Shown here in pieces: positions 39,449 through 50,083 of a stretch of DNA of 64,000 nt. The DNA is taken from assembly GCA_030685235.1 (NCBI GenBank), contig MU839112.1:186001-250000 (forward strand), given 5' to 3'. The notes beneath the pieces were generated by a model. It did not search any database. It was not told where the DNA came from and saw only the letters and a program-made list of their open reading frames with translations. The translations under genes and the position numbers were made by a program. Origin of the DNA: Copromyces sp. CBS 386.78. Taxonomy: Eukaryota; Ascomycota; Sordariomycetes; Sordariales; Sordariaceae. Position 1 is the first letter of the stretch, and each line of letters begins with the position of its first letter.

Positions 39449-40438
39449 TCAGTTTCGGCATGGCTTCGTCCAGTGGTGGTCGTTCTGTTGCGACTTCTTC
39501 CCAGTGGCATTGCCAAAGCTGATGTCGCTCCAGTTGCTCCAGTCCGACTCATTGCCGTCGTCAAAGTCGGTGTCCTCGTCTCTAGTAAAGACAGCCTCTT
39601 GTCCGTCGCTATCGTCGATGATGATCGGTTCTTCTTCGGCACCTCCCACGGGTTCGATGCCTTCTCTGGCCATACGACGTGTCTCTTCACGGGTCATTAT
39701 TTTTCTGGCTTTCTTCCGTTTCACCTTTTTCGTCTTGTTGAGTGGCGCGATGTTTCCACCGGTAGCTGCCATTTTGACTCTTTCCTCTTTCTTTTGTCTC
39801 TTGAGCAGTTTACTCCTCTCCCGAGTTATTCTTGTCTCGTTCCCACCATCATCCTCGGCCTTTCGCTTTGTCCCAGCACTCTTCGCCGGTCGTCCGCCCC
39901 ACAGTCTCGCAACCTCATTAAGCTTGCTGAAAATTTGTTTTCTGGCTTCCTCTCGGGTTGTGCCCTGTCTCAGGAGCTGCTCATAGTCTGTGTGCTCGTG
40001 CCGGATATGCGCTCGCACCGCCAGTTTCACCTTGTCATCCAGCTGTACGGTCCCGCTTCTACCCACTCTCCTGCTCCGCTTCTTGAGCGCATGGCTCACA
40101 AGCTTGGGGATCGACTCTTCGGGGGCGTTGGGGAACAGCCTCTTCAGTGCCTCTTTAAAGTCGCCTTCAATAGCTGCATCTCGCTTCTGTACAGCCTCTG
40201 CACGTTTCGCAGCTGTAGCCTGATTTGACTCTTGGACGGCTTCGACAATGGAGGCGGGACAGCGAAGGCCGATCGGTTTCCGACGGTTGTTAACCACCAC
40301 GTAAACGGTCAGGTTCGCCGAATGTGTCTCCCTGCGGCAATTTTTGGTGATGTACACATCTCCCTTGGGGACGAAGACGTATCCAATTGGCATGGGATCG
40401 TGGAATCGCGCTTCTGGCTCGTGTTCGTCGCCTGCCAT
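39449..40438 (-). CDS. DUF2293-domain protein
   Basis: Uncharacterised fungal protein of 329 residues from one exon. The N-terminal part has YVFVPKGDVYITKNCRRET and VYVVVNNRRKPIGLRCP. The family core lies at about 90-185: a helix with LKRLFPNAPEESIPKLVSHA, then VRAHIRHEHTDYEQLLRQGT, EEARKQIFSKLNEVARLW, with the R-H-x-x-T-x-Y motif that marks DUF2293. The rest is rich in Lys/Arg (KTKKVKRKKARKIMTREETR) and then Asp/Glu, suggesting a nuclear, disordered tail. Biochemical role is unknown. The start ATG at 40,438 is the first in frame. A further 3' exon cannot be excluded but is not needed. Confidence 0.82.
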   Translation of the reverse strand: MAGDEHEPEARFHDPMPIGYVFVPKGDVYITKNCRRETHSANLTVYVVVNNRRKPIGLRCPASIVEAVQESNQATAAKRAEAVQKRDAAIEGDFKEALKRLFPNAPEESIPKLVSHALKKRSRRVGRSGTVQLDDKVKLAVRAHIRHEHTDYEQLLRQGTTREEARKQIFSKLNEVARLWGGRPAKSAGTKRKAEDDGGNETRITRERSKLLKRQKKEERVKMAATGGNIAPLNKTKKVKRKKARKIMTREETRRMAREGIEPVGGAEEEPIIIDDSDGQEAVFTRDEDTDFDDGNESDWSNWSDISFGNATGKKSQQNDHHWTKPCRN

Positions 40439-41264
40439 GGTGAGTCGTGGTCTGGTGAAGATCTTGGTTTTGGTCGAGGTGACTTGAAAATATTTGGGTT
40501 TGAATATCAGATCAACACTGAGGAGAGGTCGAAGAAGGGAACCAGGTAAAGGAAGTAACTATGATACTTGCAGGCCGCTTCCGGCCTTTAAGTGTTCCGC
40601 GACTCGATGACCGACTTGCTGAGGTGACTGGTGATTTTTCAGGGTTTTAAGCTTATTATATTGCGAAAAAGGCGGGCAGCTTGGTGTGTAAATGAACGAA
40701 TTCTGAACAATGGCAGGAGGAAAGGTGGAAGATGTCCCGGGTTTGAGAGGATCCGTGTGGCAGTTGCTGCTTTGTTTGCTTGGTTTTGTTTTGTTGACTT
40801 AGGTTTTGACTTCACCTGAAATGGCAACTCCTCCACAGCTGCGTGCACGGTCCACATGGGAAATCATTCAGAGGAGGAAGGAGGGAAGGTCCTCGATCTT
40901 TCCCGTGTTCTTGATGACCACATTTTCTAGGTAGGCAGCACACATTGTCATCATCCATCCTCGCCGTTCGACTCGGCAATCTTTTTTTTTTTTTTAACAA
41001 GCGGCCGACATGGCGTCAGTTCAGCACACTTTGTTGGCTCTTAGCCGTCAGGATGCCAAGGCCAAAGATGTCGTCGCAGCAATATGATGCCTCACTATTG
41101 GCGCGCGCAAACAAGCTGCCGACAAGCTGAGCTCCCAAGACATAAGATCTTAGTTCACCCCTCACGATGATCTTGGAACAATCCAACAATCAACCAACTC
41201 TTTCTTCATTGTGTCCAATGCTCAAGAGCAAACAGCAGGACACTTCAGTCAAAGACACCCCACA
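40439..41264. promoter_or_regulatory. Divergent region, DUF2293 gene / HET gene
   Basis: 826 bp between two start codons, so it holds both promoters. It has a 14-base T run at 40,982-40,995. Nothing else is recognised. Confidence 0.45.
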
Positions 41265-43892
41265 ATGACTTCCCGCCAGTCCAGCTCGCCCAACCCAAGG
41301 CGCGAGGAGCCTTGGGCCAACGTACACCATTCTTGCAACTTCTGCTTAAAGGCATTCCCTCTGGACTTTTCCGAAGACAAGAAGTACCCTTCCGGCCTCC
41401 CTGCGAACAGATGGGCGCTCATCGAGAGACGACTTGGTGCTGATGCCCCCGAGTTCCTAGAGCGTGTCAAGGAAGGACAGGCACCAGAGCCTTTCGGACT
41501 TGCCCGCACACTTACCAAGGAAGTCACCTTCTTTGATGTCGACACGGCTGATCTGGAAAACTGGGCCGCCCAAAGCTGTCTATTCTGCCGTCACCTGCTG
41601 GACCGCATGGCTGACGCTGAAGAAAGTATTGGCGGCACGAGAATCTTGGGCGCCAAGAAGGGACCATTCCTCGACTTGTCTTCGGAATCCGCCATGTCCA
41701 TCATGATATTCGACCTGGCCACCTATCGTTCAGATAGGCTACATACTTTCAGCTTGGGGACATACCATGTGGCATGGCTTTCTGATGGTTGTCTAGGCTG
41801 CGAAATGCGCCGGCCAGCATTGCAACCTGTCAACCCGACTCCCTCGTCGCCTTATTCGCTCTCTCAATATCGGACCTGGCTTGATACATGCCGTAGGACG
41901 CATCGCAAGTGTCCAAAGCCGAGCGAGTTTGTCCCTACCAGGCTGCTAGAACTCTCAAAGACGCCCGAAGGATTGGTAGACGCTCGACTATGCGAGACTT
42001 GCGAGAAGGACAATGTCGAGCCCTTCGCCGCTTTGTCGTATTGCTGGGGCGGAGACCAGCCGCTGAAGCTTACCAAAAGTACGAGGATTCAACTCTTGGA
42101 GCGTATCAAACCCGAAGAGCTCCCTCAAACTCTCAGTGATGCCATCAATGTCACCATCTCGCTCGGCATCAAATACCTCTGGATTGACGCATTGTGCATC
42201 ATACAGGACGATGATGATGACAAGGGCAGAGAACTAGGAAAGATGTCCATGATCTATAGCTGCGCTTTGGTAACACTGGTAGCCTCACAGGCGGAAGCCG
42301 TACAGAAAGGGTTTCTCCAAGACCGTCCCGTTGGACATATTCCAGGATTTGGTCTCCGTGGTCACCTGCCCGCGAGCGAACCTTGCGTCTTCTTGATCCC
42401 GAGGCAGGACTTTGAGAACATGGGCCGAAGCGACATTTCAAAGGCAAAGAAAGCCAGCTACATTAGCCAACGAGCTTGGTGCTTCCAGGAAAGGTTGCTA
42501 TCGCCGCGTATCATAGACTTCGGGGCGGTCCAAACCCTATGGTGGTGCCAGGAGTCTGAAGACACATCAGCGCATGGACGCCCTCAATGGACTGATGGCT
42601 GGGAGAAACCTGGACCTGACGAAGATCACAGCTCGATGGGTATCGTCGCAAAGGAGCTGGCCTGCTGGGAATATCCTGAAGCTCAGCGCAAGGCCGACGC
42701 CGACGCCATGAAGAAACGGCCTGGAAAGACCAGTGGGAAGGCCAGAGAGTCATGGTATGGGAAGATCGAAAAGCAATTGATAGGCCAACTAGCCGCGTTG
42801 GGGATTTCGAAGGATGTGGAAACCCGGTCGAACCAATGGGCACGCGTAGTAGAACGATATACACTCCGGCAGCTAAGCTTTTACACCGATCGACTTCCTG
42901 CTATTTCCGCCATGGCGCAGGTCTTCCGGTCTCGGAATAAGAGCGACTATGTCGCGGGACTCTGGGCTGACATGATGCCTCGGGCACTTTTGTGGGGAAG
43001 AGGCTCCTCATATCTCTGGCCTCGACCAGGAGGAGGCTATTGTGGTCCAACCTGGTCGTGGGTTGCAATGGCCGGCCCCGCAAATCTCAATGGAAACGCT
43101 CTTTATGAGAAGGAAGCAAGAGACATAGATACAGAGAAGCATGGAAAGATCGTATCGTGGGATCTTACACCGCTACACGACTCTCCAGGTTCGGAGATTA
43201 TTGGCCTTCGTTTTGCTGTGTTGACCTTCCATGGGCGTTTGAAGCCTGTATTTTGGTGGCGGCCTTCTGTGGAGGAATGGGCAACCATCAAACGGCCACC
43301 CAGCTGGCGAGATTCACGACTCCCAAGGGTACCTCTACGGGCGGGTGCTCCCACTGCAATCGGCTTCAATCCTGAGACAGGCACCGTGGATCCGGCTGAC
43401 CCGGACGTGGCGAAACTAGACACCCTTCCGCCTAAACCACGCCTTCACCCGTCTATATACTTGTTCACAAACGATGTCAAGGGGTCGGAAGAACTCATTT
43501 TCGGCCACGTTCAGTTCGATGTCTTCTTGCCCGCATTCGAGGCCGATAGCCGTCAAGACAAACTCCAGCTCTTCCTCCTTCCCGTTGCCACCGACATACC
43601 GTGGACACGTTCTGAGCGCCTGAAGTCAATCAAAACGCATAAGCACTACAAGCACTTGAAAGAGAAGCTCGAGAAAGAACTTCAAGACCCTTGGAAGCCT
43701 CATGTGCAAGCCATAGTTCTCCAACAATGCGCTCAAAGTGGAAGATATGAGAGAGTTGGCATCTTTCACTATGGGTACATGGATGAACCAGGACATGGCG
43801 TACACATGAGCAATGACGAGTTCAAAGAGGCATATAAGCTTCAGCACCAGTGGCTGCACGAGGGAGAGAAACAAGATATTTCCATCATCTAG
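41265..43892 (+). CDS. HET-domain protein (heterokaryon-incompatibility type)
   Basis: Member of the fungal HET family, whose better-known members trigger cell death after fusion of unlike strains; the role of this one is unknown. One exon of 875 residues from ATG 41,265 (MTSRQSSSPNPRREEPW); a longer frame upstream has no ATG. An N-terminal Cys-containing region (HSCNFCLKAF; SCLFCRHLLD) leads into the HET core at about residues 260-430: FAALSYCWGG, LPQTLSDAINVTISLGIKYL, WIDALCIIQDDDDDKG, and then SQRAWCFQERLLSPRIIDFG with the R-x-W-x-x-Q-E-R-L-L-S-P-R motif. A later GPTWSWVAMAG matches the usual P-S-W-S-W block. No NACHT, TIR or other partner domain is visible. It is convergent with the broken monooxygenase, with a 52-bp gap. 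Confidence 0.92.
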   Translation: MTSRQSSSPNPRREEPWANVHHSCNFCLKAFPLDFSEDKKYPSGLPANRWALIERRLGADAPEFLERVKEGQAPEPFGLARTLTKEVTFFDVDTADLENWAAQSCLFCRHLLDRMADAEESIGGTRILGAKKGPFLDLSSESAMSIMIFDLATYRSDRLHTFSLGTYHVAWLSDGCLGCEMRRPALQPVNPTPSSPYSLSQYRTWLDTCRRTHRKCPKPSEFVPTRLLELSKTPEGLVDARLCETCEKDNVEPFAALSYCWGGDQPLKLTKSTRIQLLERIKPEELPQTLSDAINVTISLGIKYLWIDALCIIQDDDDDKGRELGKMSMIYSCALVTLVASQAEAVQKGFLQDRPVGHIPGFGLRGHLPASEPCVFLIPRQDFENMGRSDISKAKKASYISQRAWCFQERLLSPRIIDFGAVQTLWWCQESEDTSAHGRPQWTDGWEKPGPDEDHSSMGIVAKELACWEYPEAQRKADADAMKKRPGKTSGKARESWYGKIEKQLIGQLAALGISKDVETRSNQWARVVERYTLRQLSFYTDRLPAISAMAQVFRSRNKSDYVAGLWADMMPRALLWGRGSSYLWPRPGGGYCGPTWSWVAMAGPANLNGNALYEKEARDIDTEKHGKIVSWDLTPLHDSPGSEIIGLRFAVLTFHGRLKPVFWWRPSVEEWATIKRPPSWRDSRLPRVPLRAGAPTAIGFNPETGTVDPADPDVAKLDTLPPKPRLHPSIYLFTNDVKGSEELIFGHVQFDVFLPAFEADSRQDKLQLFLLPVATDIPWTRSERLKSIKTHKHYKHLKEKLEKELQDPWKPHVQAIVLQQCAQSGRYERVGIFHYGYMDEPGHGVHMSNDEFKEAYKLQHQWLHEGEKQDISII

Positions 43893-43944
43893 TTGATGGT
43901 CAAATTAGCAATGGACCTCCAACAACGAGCGTTACGTTCAGCCC

Positions 43945-45607
43945 CTATTCCTGCAACCTCCCATCATTCTTGGCAACTTCCGGGTACAGGCCCCTTAGCC
44001 TGCTCTTCATTACTTCGTACTCCTTCAAAAATTCCTCTGAATGAGTCGGCATGGGCTCGCCTCCCGTTTCCTTCACATAGCTGTTTACCCACCCCGCGAG
44101 ATCTTTAACATAGGCGATTTCACGCCCAGGTGTTACTAAGGAATGGAAGAAACGTCCCCGCCCTTTACTCTCCACACGCTTCTCATATTCTCTCCGCATG
44201 TCTTCTTGCGTTGGCAGTTTTGCCCTACCGGCGAACACCCTCGCCAAGGCCTGGGCCTGGAAGTCAAAAAGTGAAAAGGTCGCGACGTGGTAGGGTACGC
44301 CGATGAACGCCAACGTCGGGTCATTGATGTAAAAGATGTCCTTGTGAAGGTTGTGCGTCATGACGCTGTCCGATGTCACAACCAGCTCGTTGTTAGGATC
44401 GGCATCAACGGTCGTGTCGGAATGCAACTGCGGGAGAAAGGGTAGGACACAATGTATCCGGTTGCTATCACTACTTGATGGATATCATGTAGGACTGTTC
44501 CGTCTGTCAGCACAACGGACCCGGGTATTGGCTGATTGTTCCTGAGTGTCGGTTCTTCCCCTTCAGCTTTTGCTTCTGGAGGGACAAACCTCTCCACTGT
44601 CGCCACTCTGACGGCGTTCGGAGGCAGTACGCTCGCCGGAAGGTCAAACCGTCCGTTACGAGTGCTCTGGTACGTCTTGTTGGATATCTCGCCGAGTTCC
44701 TTACAGATGTCTGTAGCGGACATGCCGGCTCCGATCACGAGCACGTTTTGGTTCCGGTACTCCTCGGGATTTCGGTATCTCTTCGAGTGAATAACTCTGT
44801 TGGGGAAAGAGTCCTTCCACTCTTTGAGGCCTTCGATTTGCGGAATGCGTGGCATGTTGTAATGCCCAGAAGCGACAACAACCAGGTCAAGGTCCCTGAC
44901 TCTTTGGATAAACCGAGCGCCAGGGATCCCGTCGTCCTTTTCCATCGTCAAGGTAGTAATCCTCCACTTCGAACCGTCGCTCGTCTTTCTGACGCCCTCG
45001 ACTCGAGTGTGGAACTCCGTCACTGCATCCAATCCGGACCTCTTGGCTAAAGAACGAATGTATTGGAGAGCAGCGGAATGACTGACGGATGCTGGACTCC
45101 CCTCGGGCCAGTCTCCCAACGCAGTTCCCATCAATGGTGTTGGGACATTGGTCTTCAGTCCAGCATAACACGGGCTCGGGGGTGCGAATCGTACTTCAAG
45201 ACTAGAGAGGTCTGTGTTCGCACCCTCAAAAACGATATCTGAGGGGATGTGGTGCTGGTCTCCGTATGATGGTGGACGGTAAACATAAGAGGGTCCTCCG
45301 GTGGACGCTCGTCGAACTTCCATACGCCACCGGCGCCGTCGGACCGTTCAAAGACGGTCACGGAGAGCCCATGCTTGAGGATATGAGCAGCAGCACAGAC
45401 TCCGCTGATGCCTGAGCCTATGACTGCCACCGTCTTGTTCACCCCAAATCGAGATTCTGGACTTGTTGTGAAATCAGACTCGGGGTAGGTATTCACGATG
45501 AGAGGCATGGCTACTTGGGGTTCAAGATGGGTGTATCGGTCGGCCTTTAGGGGTAGATGGGGAACAAAGGCATGGGGGAATCCCGCAGTTGCTGTTACGG
45601 CGGACAT
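43945..45607 (-). pseudogene. Flavin-containing monooxygenase with two frameshifts
   Basis: FAD/NADPH monooxygenase-like gene split over three frames. Segment 1 (45,607 to about 45,293) has the FAD motif AVIGSGISGVCAAAH and GGVWKFDERPPEDP. Segment 2 (about 45,292-44,441) continues SYVYRPPSYGD and has the second nucleotide motif VLVIGAGMSATDI and the ATGY motif in VVIATGYIVSYPF. Segment 3 (about 44,440-43,945) continues LPQLHSDTTVDADP to the stop. Family similarity runs across both breaks with no room or sites for introns. At each break one base seems to be missing beside a CCC run (GGG at 45,291-45,293 and 44,440-44,442 on the plus strand). The span is 1,663 nt, and two more bases would give whole codons. 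It is either a pseudogene or two base-call errors. Confidence 0.78.
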
Positions 45608-46247
45608 GATATCAATGTTGAAGACAGGACGGTGTGATAGCTAGCAAGGAGAATGATGCAGAAGCTGTGAACTGCTTTGTTGCAACAACTTATTCTCTGC
45701 GCGGAAACCTCCAAAGTGTCTATTGTCATCATTATACCTCCTCATCACCATCGAGGCATACCGCGGCCGAATGTATTACTCCGCGCCCGTCGAGTCGTCT
45801 CATTCAGGAACGATTGACAAAGCACGTCATCTCCTATTTGATTGCGTATCAATAGACGACGGGTGGTTGTTATCAAATAAAAGCCAACAATGGCACAGCT
45901 GACCAGTGACCCCCGCACGACGACACCTCACATCATATTCCCTTGAATGACGAGAGCCATTTCAATTGCACATCGATCAACATTCCAAATGGCCTCACTC
46001 GTTGACGGAAACTTCACGACGAGACCAGCAGAATTCTTCACGTGCCTACGACGGAGATATTCTCGAGCAACCGAGGCCTCAGTTGGTTAAACATGTCCTC
46101 TTAGAGGCTTACGGCACAATACAGCGATGTCAGCACCGGCCAAAAATTGATTTACACTTGCTCATTTGTTCACGCTTTACGACAAGTCCCAATTGCCATC
46201 TTAACAAACTCTTCTCTATTTTTGCAACTATTCAACTGCCACCCAAT
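45608..46247. other. Intergenic region, monooxygenase / permease
   Basis: 640 bp holding the monooxygenase promoter and the permease 3' end. The plus-strand frame at 45,966-46,544 is not supported. Confidence 0.5.
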
Positions 46248-47820
46248 TTATGCGTTTTGCTCTTCCGCGATCAGCTTCTTCGCCCTTTCCTTGTGATGCA
46301 AAAACCTAATCAAGAACGCAGTAATTATCATAGCCACAGCGATGAAAATCGAAGTCATGTACCCCTTGTGGTACACCGGCGCCTCCACCTGCTGCCAAAT
46401 CAACAAGGGCAGCCACGCCTGGATCACATAGGCCATCTCATTCATGGTACCCGTCACCAGCGCTCTTTCCTCATTATCTTCGCCGCAAATTTCATGGGCC
46501 CAAGCGAACGTCAACCCGCTGATGCCTCCGCCAAAGCCCGCTAGTAAGAAGCAGGCCCATTTCCATCCGTCGGGGATATTCCACGCTGCTAGACTGGAGT
46601 AGATTACAATGTCCACCAGACCCGAAAAGACAATGGGCGGCCATCTAGCGCCGCGAAACACGGTATCAGACGTCCATGCGTAAATGAGCGTAGTAATCAC
46701 AGTGATGGCAGCCGTAATGGTCGGATAGGTGTTGATCTCGGTAATGGAGTGTCCCTTTGACTTGAGCCACAGCTGGAACGCAGGCTGGCCGGAGGCTCCG
46801 TTACCATTGTTGAAGAAGATGTAGAGCGCAGTGAGGAGGTAGATGTGCCAGCTGGAGAAGATCTTCTTGAACTTGGCCTTGGTGTATGGTGCTCTGGTAG
46901 CACGACCTTCGAGACGCATGCGCTCCTTTGCCAGGGCGATTTCGTCCGCAGAGAAGTACCACGCTTTGGTGATCTCGGGCAGGTCTGGCATGAGGAAGAA
47001 ACCTGAGATGGCGATGGGCAGGGAAATGACCGTGTCGATGATAAACAGCCACTGCCAGCCTTTAAATCCTCCGACGCCCGCTAGGTTCTTGTGGACTGCG
47101 GCCATGAGGTACCCGGAGAACATGGTGCCTATGGCGCCGCTGGCGTGGAAGATGCAAGATCGCTTGGCCAGCTCATCTTTGCGGTACCATGAGCCAATGA
47201 TGTACTGCATGCCTGGGTAAAAGACACTTTCAGCCAGGCCGATGAAGAAACGCAAAACGTATACTTGAGTCGTGGTCTTGCATTTGGCGAGCAAGATGGT
47301 CAGAATGGCCCATACAACCTCGAAAGCCGGGATCCAGATGGATGGCCGGACACGAGTCAATAAGAGATTACTATAATAGCGTCAGCATTGGTCTAAGGGT
47401 TTTTAAGAAGGCATCGAGGGTTGTGGCTCACCTTGGAATCTCGCCAATGACATATCCAACCGTCCAGCACGTCTGCATGTAGTTCAACTCATTGCCGAAC
47501 AGCTTCAGATCCTCCTTCATTCCGGAAACGAAGGCATTGGTGATGTTGACTTGGTCGAGGTACTTGATGAAGTATCCCAGAGACGCCAGAGTCAGAATCA
47601 CCGCGTCAAGCTTGAACAGGAAGCGCCTTTCTTCGGGAGACTTGTCCAAGGTATCCCAGACATAAGACCGCCAACTCCTCTTTGGCTTTCCTTGCACTAG
47701 CTCTGTTGATTGTGAGTGTGAGTTGTACTCGTGGCTGGAACTTTTGGTCGAACTGGATGGGCCCTGGATATCGCCCTTGGTGACGACGTCGGAAATTGTG
47801 CTTTTCGACATGCTGCTCAA
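46248..47820 (-). CDS. MFS permease, Dal5/anion:cation symporter type
   Basis: Plasma-membrane transporter for a small organic anion or related compound. Two exons: 47,820-47,432 and 47,370-46,248, with a 61-nt intron; 503 residues. A Ser/Thr-rich cytoplasmic N-terminus precedes about 12 hydrophobic segments. Family marks are KLDAVILTLASLGYFIKYLD in helix 1, NLLLTRVRPSIWIP after the intron, the G-L-A-E-S-x-F-Y-P-G-M-x-Y block with SWYRKDELAKR, and a long charged loop between helices 6 and 7. These point to the allantoate/nicotinate/pantothenate permease family; the substrate cannot be told. It ends in a Lys/Glu-rich tail. It is divergent from the dioxygenase gene. Confidence 0.9.
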
Positions 47821-48711
47821 ACGACAATGCTGGTATTTTCATGAAGCCGACGGGTACCACCTCAAGAGTCTTGGTTATTTTGAAGTCCTTTTGCGTCCAT
47901 ATCAACTATCGTGAGTGGCAGGCGTCGCCACCGGGTCTAAGAAAGGCGCCATGAGCTTCGATGTTGCTATGGCTAGTCCGTCAGTTGCTCTGCGTGGGGG
48001 TGAAGTCTAGTCTAGACCCTGATTTTGTTCCCGTATTGGTTGCTCCGTGCATGCCTTGGATGGTAAACCCGATGGTGTTGGGGGAGATGATTGTTGGTGG
48101 TACAGTTGTTCAAATGCAGCAGAGCACACAATCCACCTCAGCGGATGGCGCAAGATGATATAAAAAGGAGGGCGCCAACCATTTGGGCATATCGAACATT
48201 CCAAACGTTTCCCGTCGCATATGTTGTAAAACCACCGATTGGATACCAGCCCATGCTCTTTGTCCGTTGCGACACATTGCATTGTCGCTTTCCCAACTGA
48301 TATACTTGAGGCTTCAAGAAGACATCGCGACGGAGGTGAACCCCTCACAATGAGCACGTACGTGTCTTCAATCCCGCAATAACGAAAACAGATTTGACCA
48401 TAGATAAGAGTAACAATCACAATTGTAATCAAGATGTCTTGCTTGATAATCATTCCTCGGTCGGTGTGATACCTGTGCCGGCTCAACAAGCAGGATGTAT
48501 GACTTCTGGAGGAATGACTATACAGTGGTTACTGGTGAGTGAGTCTGGACTCCTGGACTGTGAGCATAAAACATGCAGTATATCCACCAAAGAGAATGAC
48601 GAGAGGAATCATAGGCCAAGAAGAAGCCGATACTTGACTTACCAGACCAATTTTCACCTTTACCACTCGTTCGATAAAGCACATTATCTCCCTATATAGT
48701 CCACCCACAAC
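47821..48711. promoter_or_regulatory. Divergent region, permease / dioxygenase
   Basis: 891 bp between start codons holds both promoters, so the permease and the dioxygenase may be controlled together. I recognise no specific operator. Short frames here are not supported. Confidence 0.45.
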
Positions 48712-49932
48712 ATGGCACCAGCACCGATTCTTGACTCCATCGTTGACACGATTGACCCCAGGAATGAGACTCTCCCTCTTCCGGAGCCAGCACGTCAACG
48801 CCTCGCCAAAGCTGGAATTGACCTCTCCAAGGGCTATCCATACCGGCCATCCGTTCCTCTCTACCTTCAAGAAGTCTACAAGATCCGCAGCGAGGAGCGA
48901 CTTTACGAGGACGCAGGTGCTCGAGCGGACAAGTCGAAGAAGAACCTCCTCTCGGCAGCAACCAAGGTGACCGACTTGACCACCCACATCGGGACCGAGA
49001 TCGAAGGCCTTCAGCTCAAGGACCTCACCCCTAAGCAGCGGGACGAGTTAGCTCTCCTCATTGCCGAGCGGAGCGTCGTCTTCTTCCGCAACCAGGACCT
49101 CACCCCTCAGCAACAGAAGGAGCTGGGCGAGTGGTTCAGCGAGGTCGAAGTTCATCCCCAAACCCCTCAAGTGCCCGGTATCCCAGGCGTGACTGTCATC
49201 TGGCCAGACCTCTTCACTCTAGAGAGACCGGCCGACTTCCGTCGTCCTGGCGGCGCCTCGAATTGGCACAGCGATCTCGTCCACGAGCGTCAACCGGCGG
49301 GTATCACCCACTTGCACAACGACACGGTGCCTCCTACCGGCGGAGACACGCTCTGGGCGTCTGGCTACAGCGCTTATGAGAAGCTCTCGCCCGAGTTCCG
49401 TAAGATCATCGATGGCAAGTATGCCGTGTACCGCTCTGCACACCCATATCTTGATCGAGAGAACCCCAGTGCAGGACCCAAGTACATTGAGCGCACGCTC
49501 CCGCTTGTACGAGTTCATCTGGCCACAGGGTGGAAGGCGTTATGGGTGAATCGGTCGATGACGGTGAGGATCGTGGGACTCGATAAGGCCGAGAGCGATG
49601 TGATCTTGAACCACTTGTACGATGTCTACGAAAAGAACGTCGACATTCAAGTGCGCTTCAAGTGGACGCCGGGGACGAGTGCGTTGTGGGATAACAGGTG
49701 AGTGATCCTTCGCCGTTGAAAATTCGGAATGGTAACTTACCCGCGAGTGAAACGTACCAGAATTACCATCCACAACGCCAGCTGGGACTATGGTGGCAGG
49801 CACCCGCGTCACGGAACCCGAGTGACGTCTTTGGCTGAGGTTCCTTACTATGATCCAAATGCCCCGACACGGCGGCAAGCGCTGGGGCTGTTGGATGATC
49901 AAGAGAAGAGTGACTTGGGAGTGACTGAGTAG
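48712..49932 (+). CDS. TauD/TfdA-type 2-oxoglutarate dioxygenase
   Basis: Fe(II)/2-oxoglutarate dioxygenase of the family that cleaves sulphonates such as taurine. Two exons: 48,712-49,697 and 49,761-49,932, with a 63-nt intron (GTGAGT...ACCAG); 385 residues. The iron ligands are visible as HxD in NWHSDLVHE (His186, Asp188) and the distal His333 in ITIHNASWDY, followed by arginines (R345/R349 in RHPRHGTRV) that should bind 2-oxoglutarate. Other family blocks are LAERSVVFFRNQDLTPQQQ and TGGDTLWASGYSAYEKLS. It sits divergently from an anion permease, which would suit uptake and use of an organic sulphur or similar compound, but a tailoring role is also possible. Confidence 0.92.
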
Positions 49933-50083
49933 TAGGTCAGAGGGAGCGGTGGGACTCAGACAGTCCGTATCTAGCCCAATTTAAACATGGTTTTCCTTAC
50001 TGAAAAAGAACCTGCTCAGACCTCTTAAAAGCTTTCGTGTATTGAATTGTCGTTTTGCTCCGTAAAATGACGTACAATCCCTT

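Noticed and set aside
39648..39660. GGGTTCGATGCC, resembling a tRNA B box
   Set aside because: It lies inside the DUF2293 coding sequence, and no acceptor stem or anticodon arm can be drawn.
45240..45345. Intron instead of a frameshift in the monooxygenase (GTATGG donor near 45,324)
   Set aside because: Splicing there would remove the conserved WKFDERPPEDP and following residues, and there is no branch-site-like sequence.
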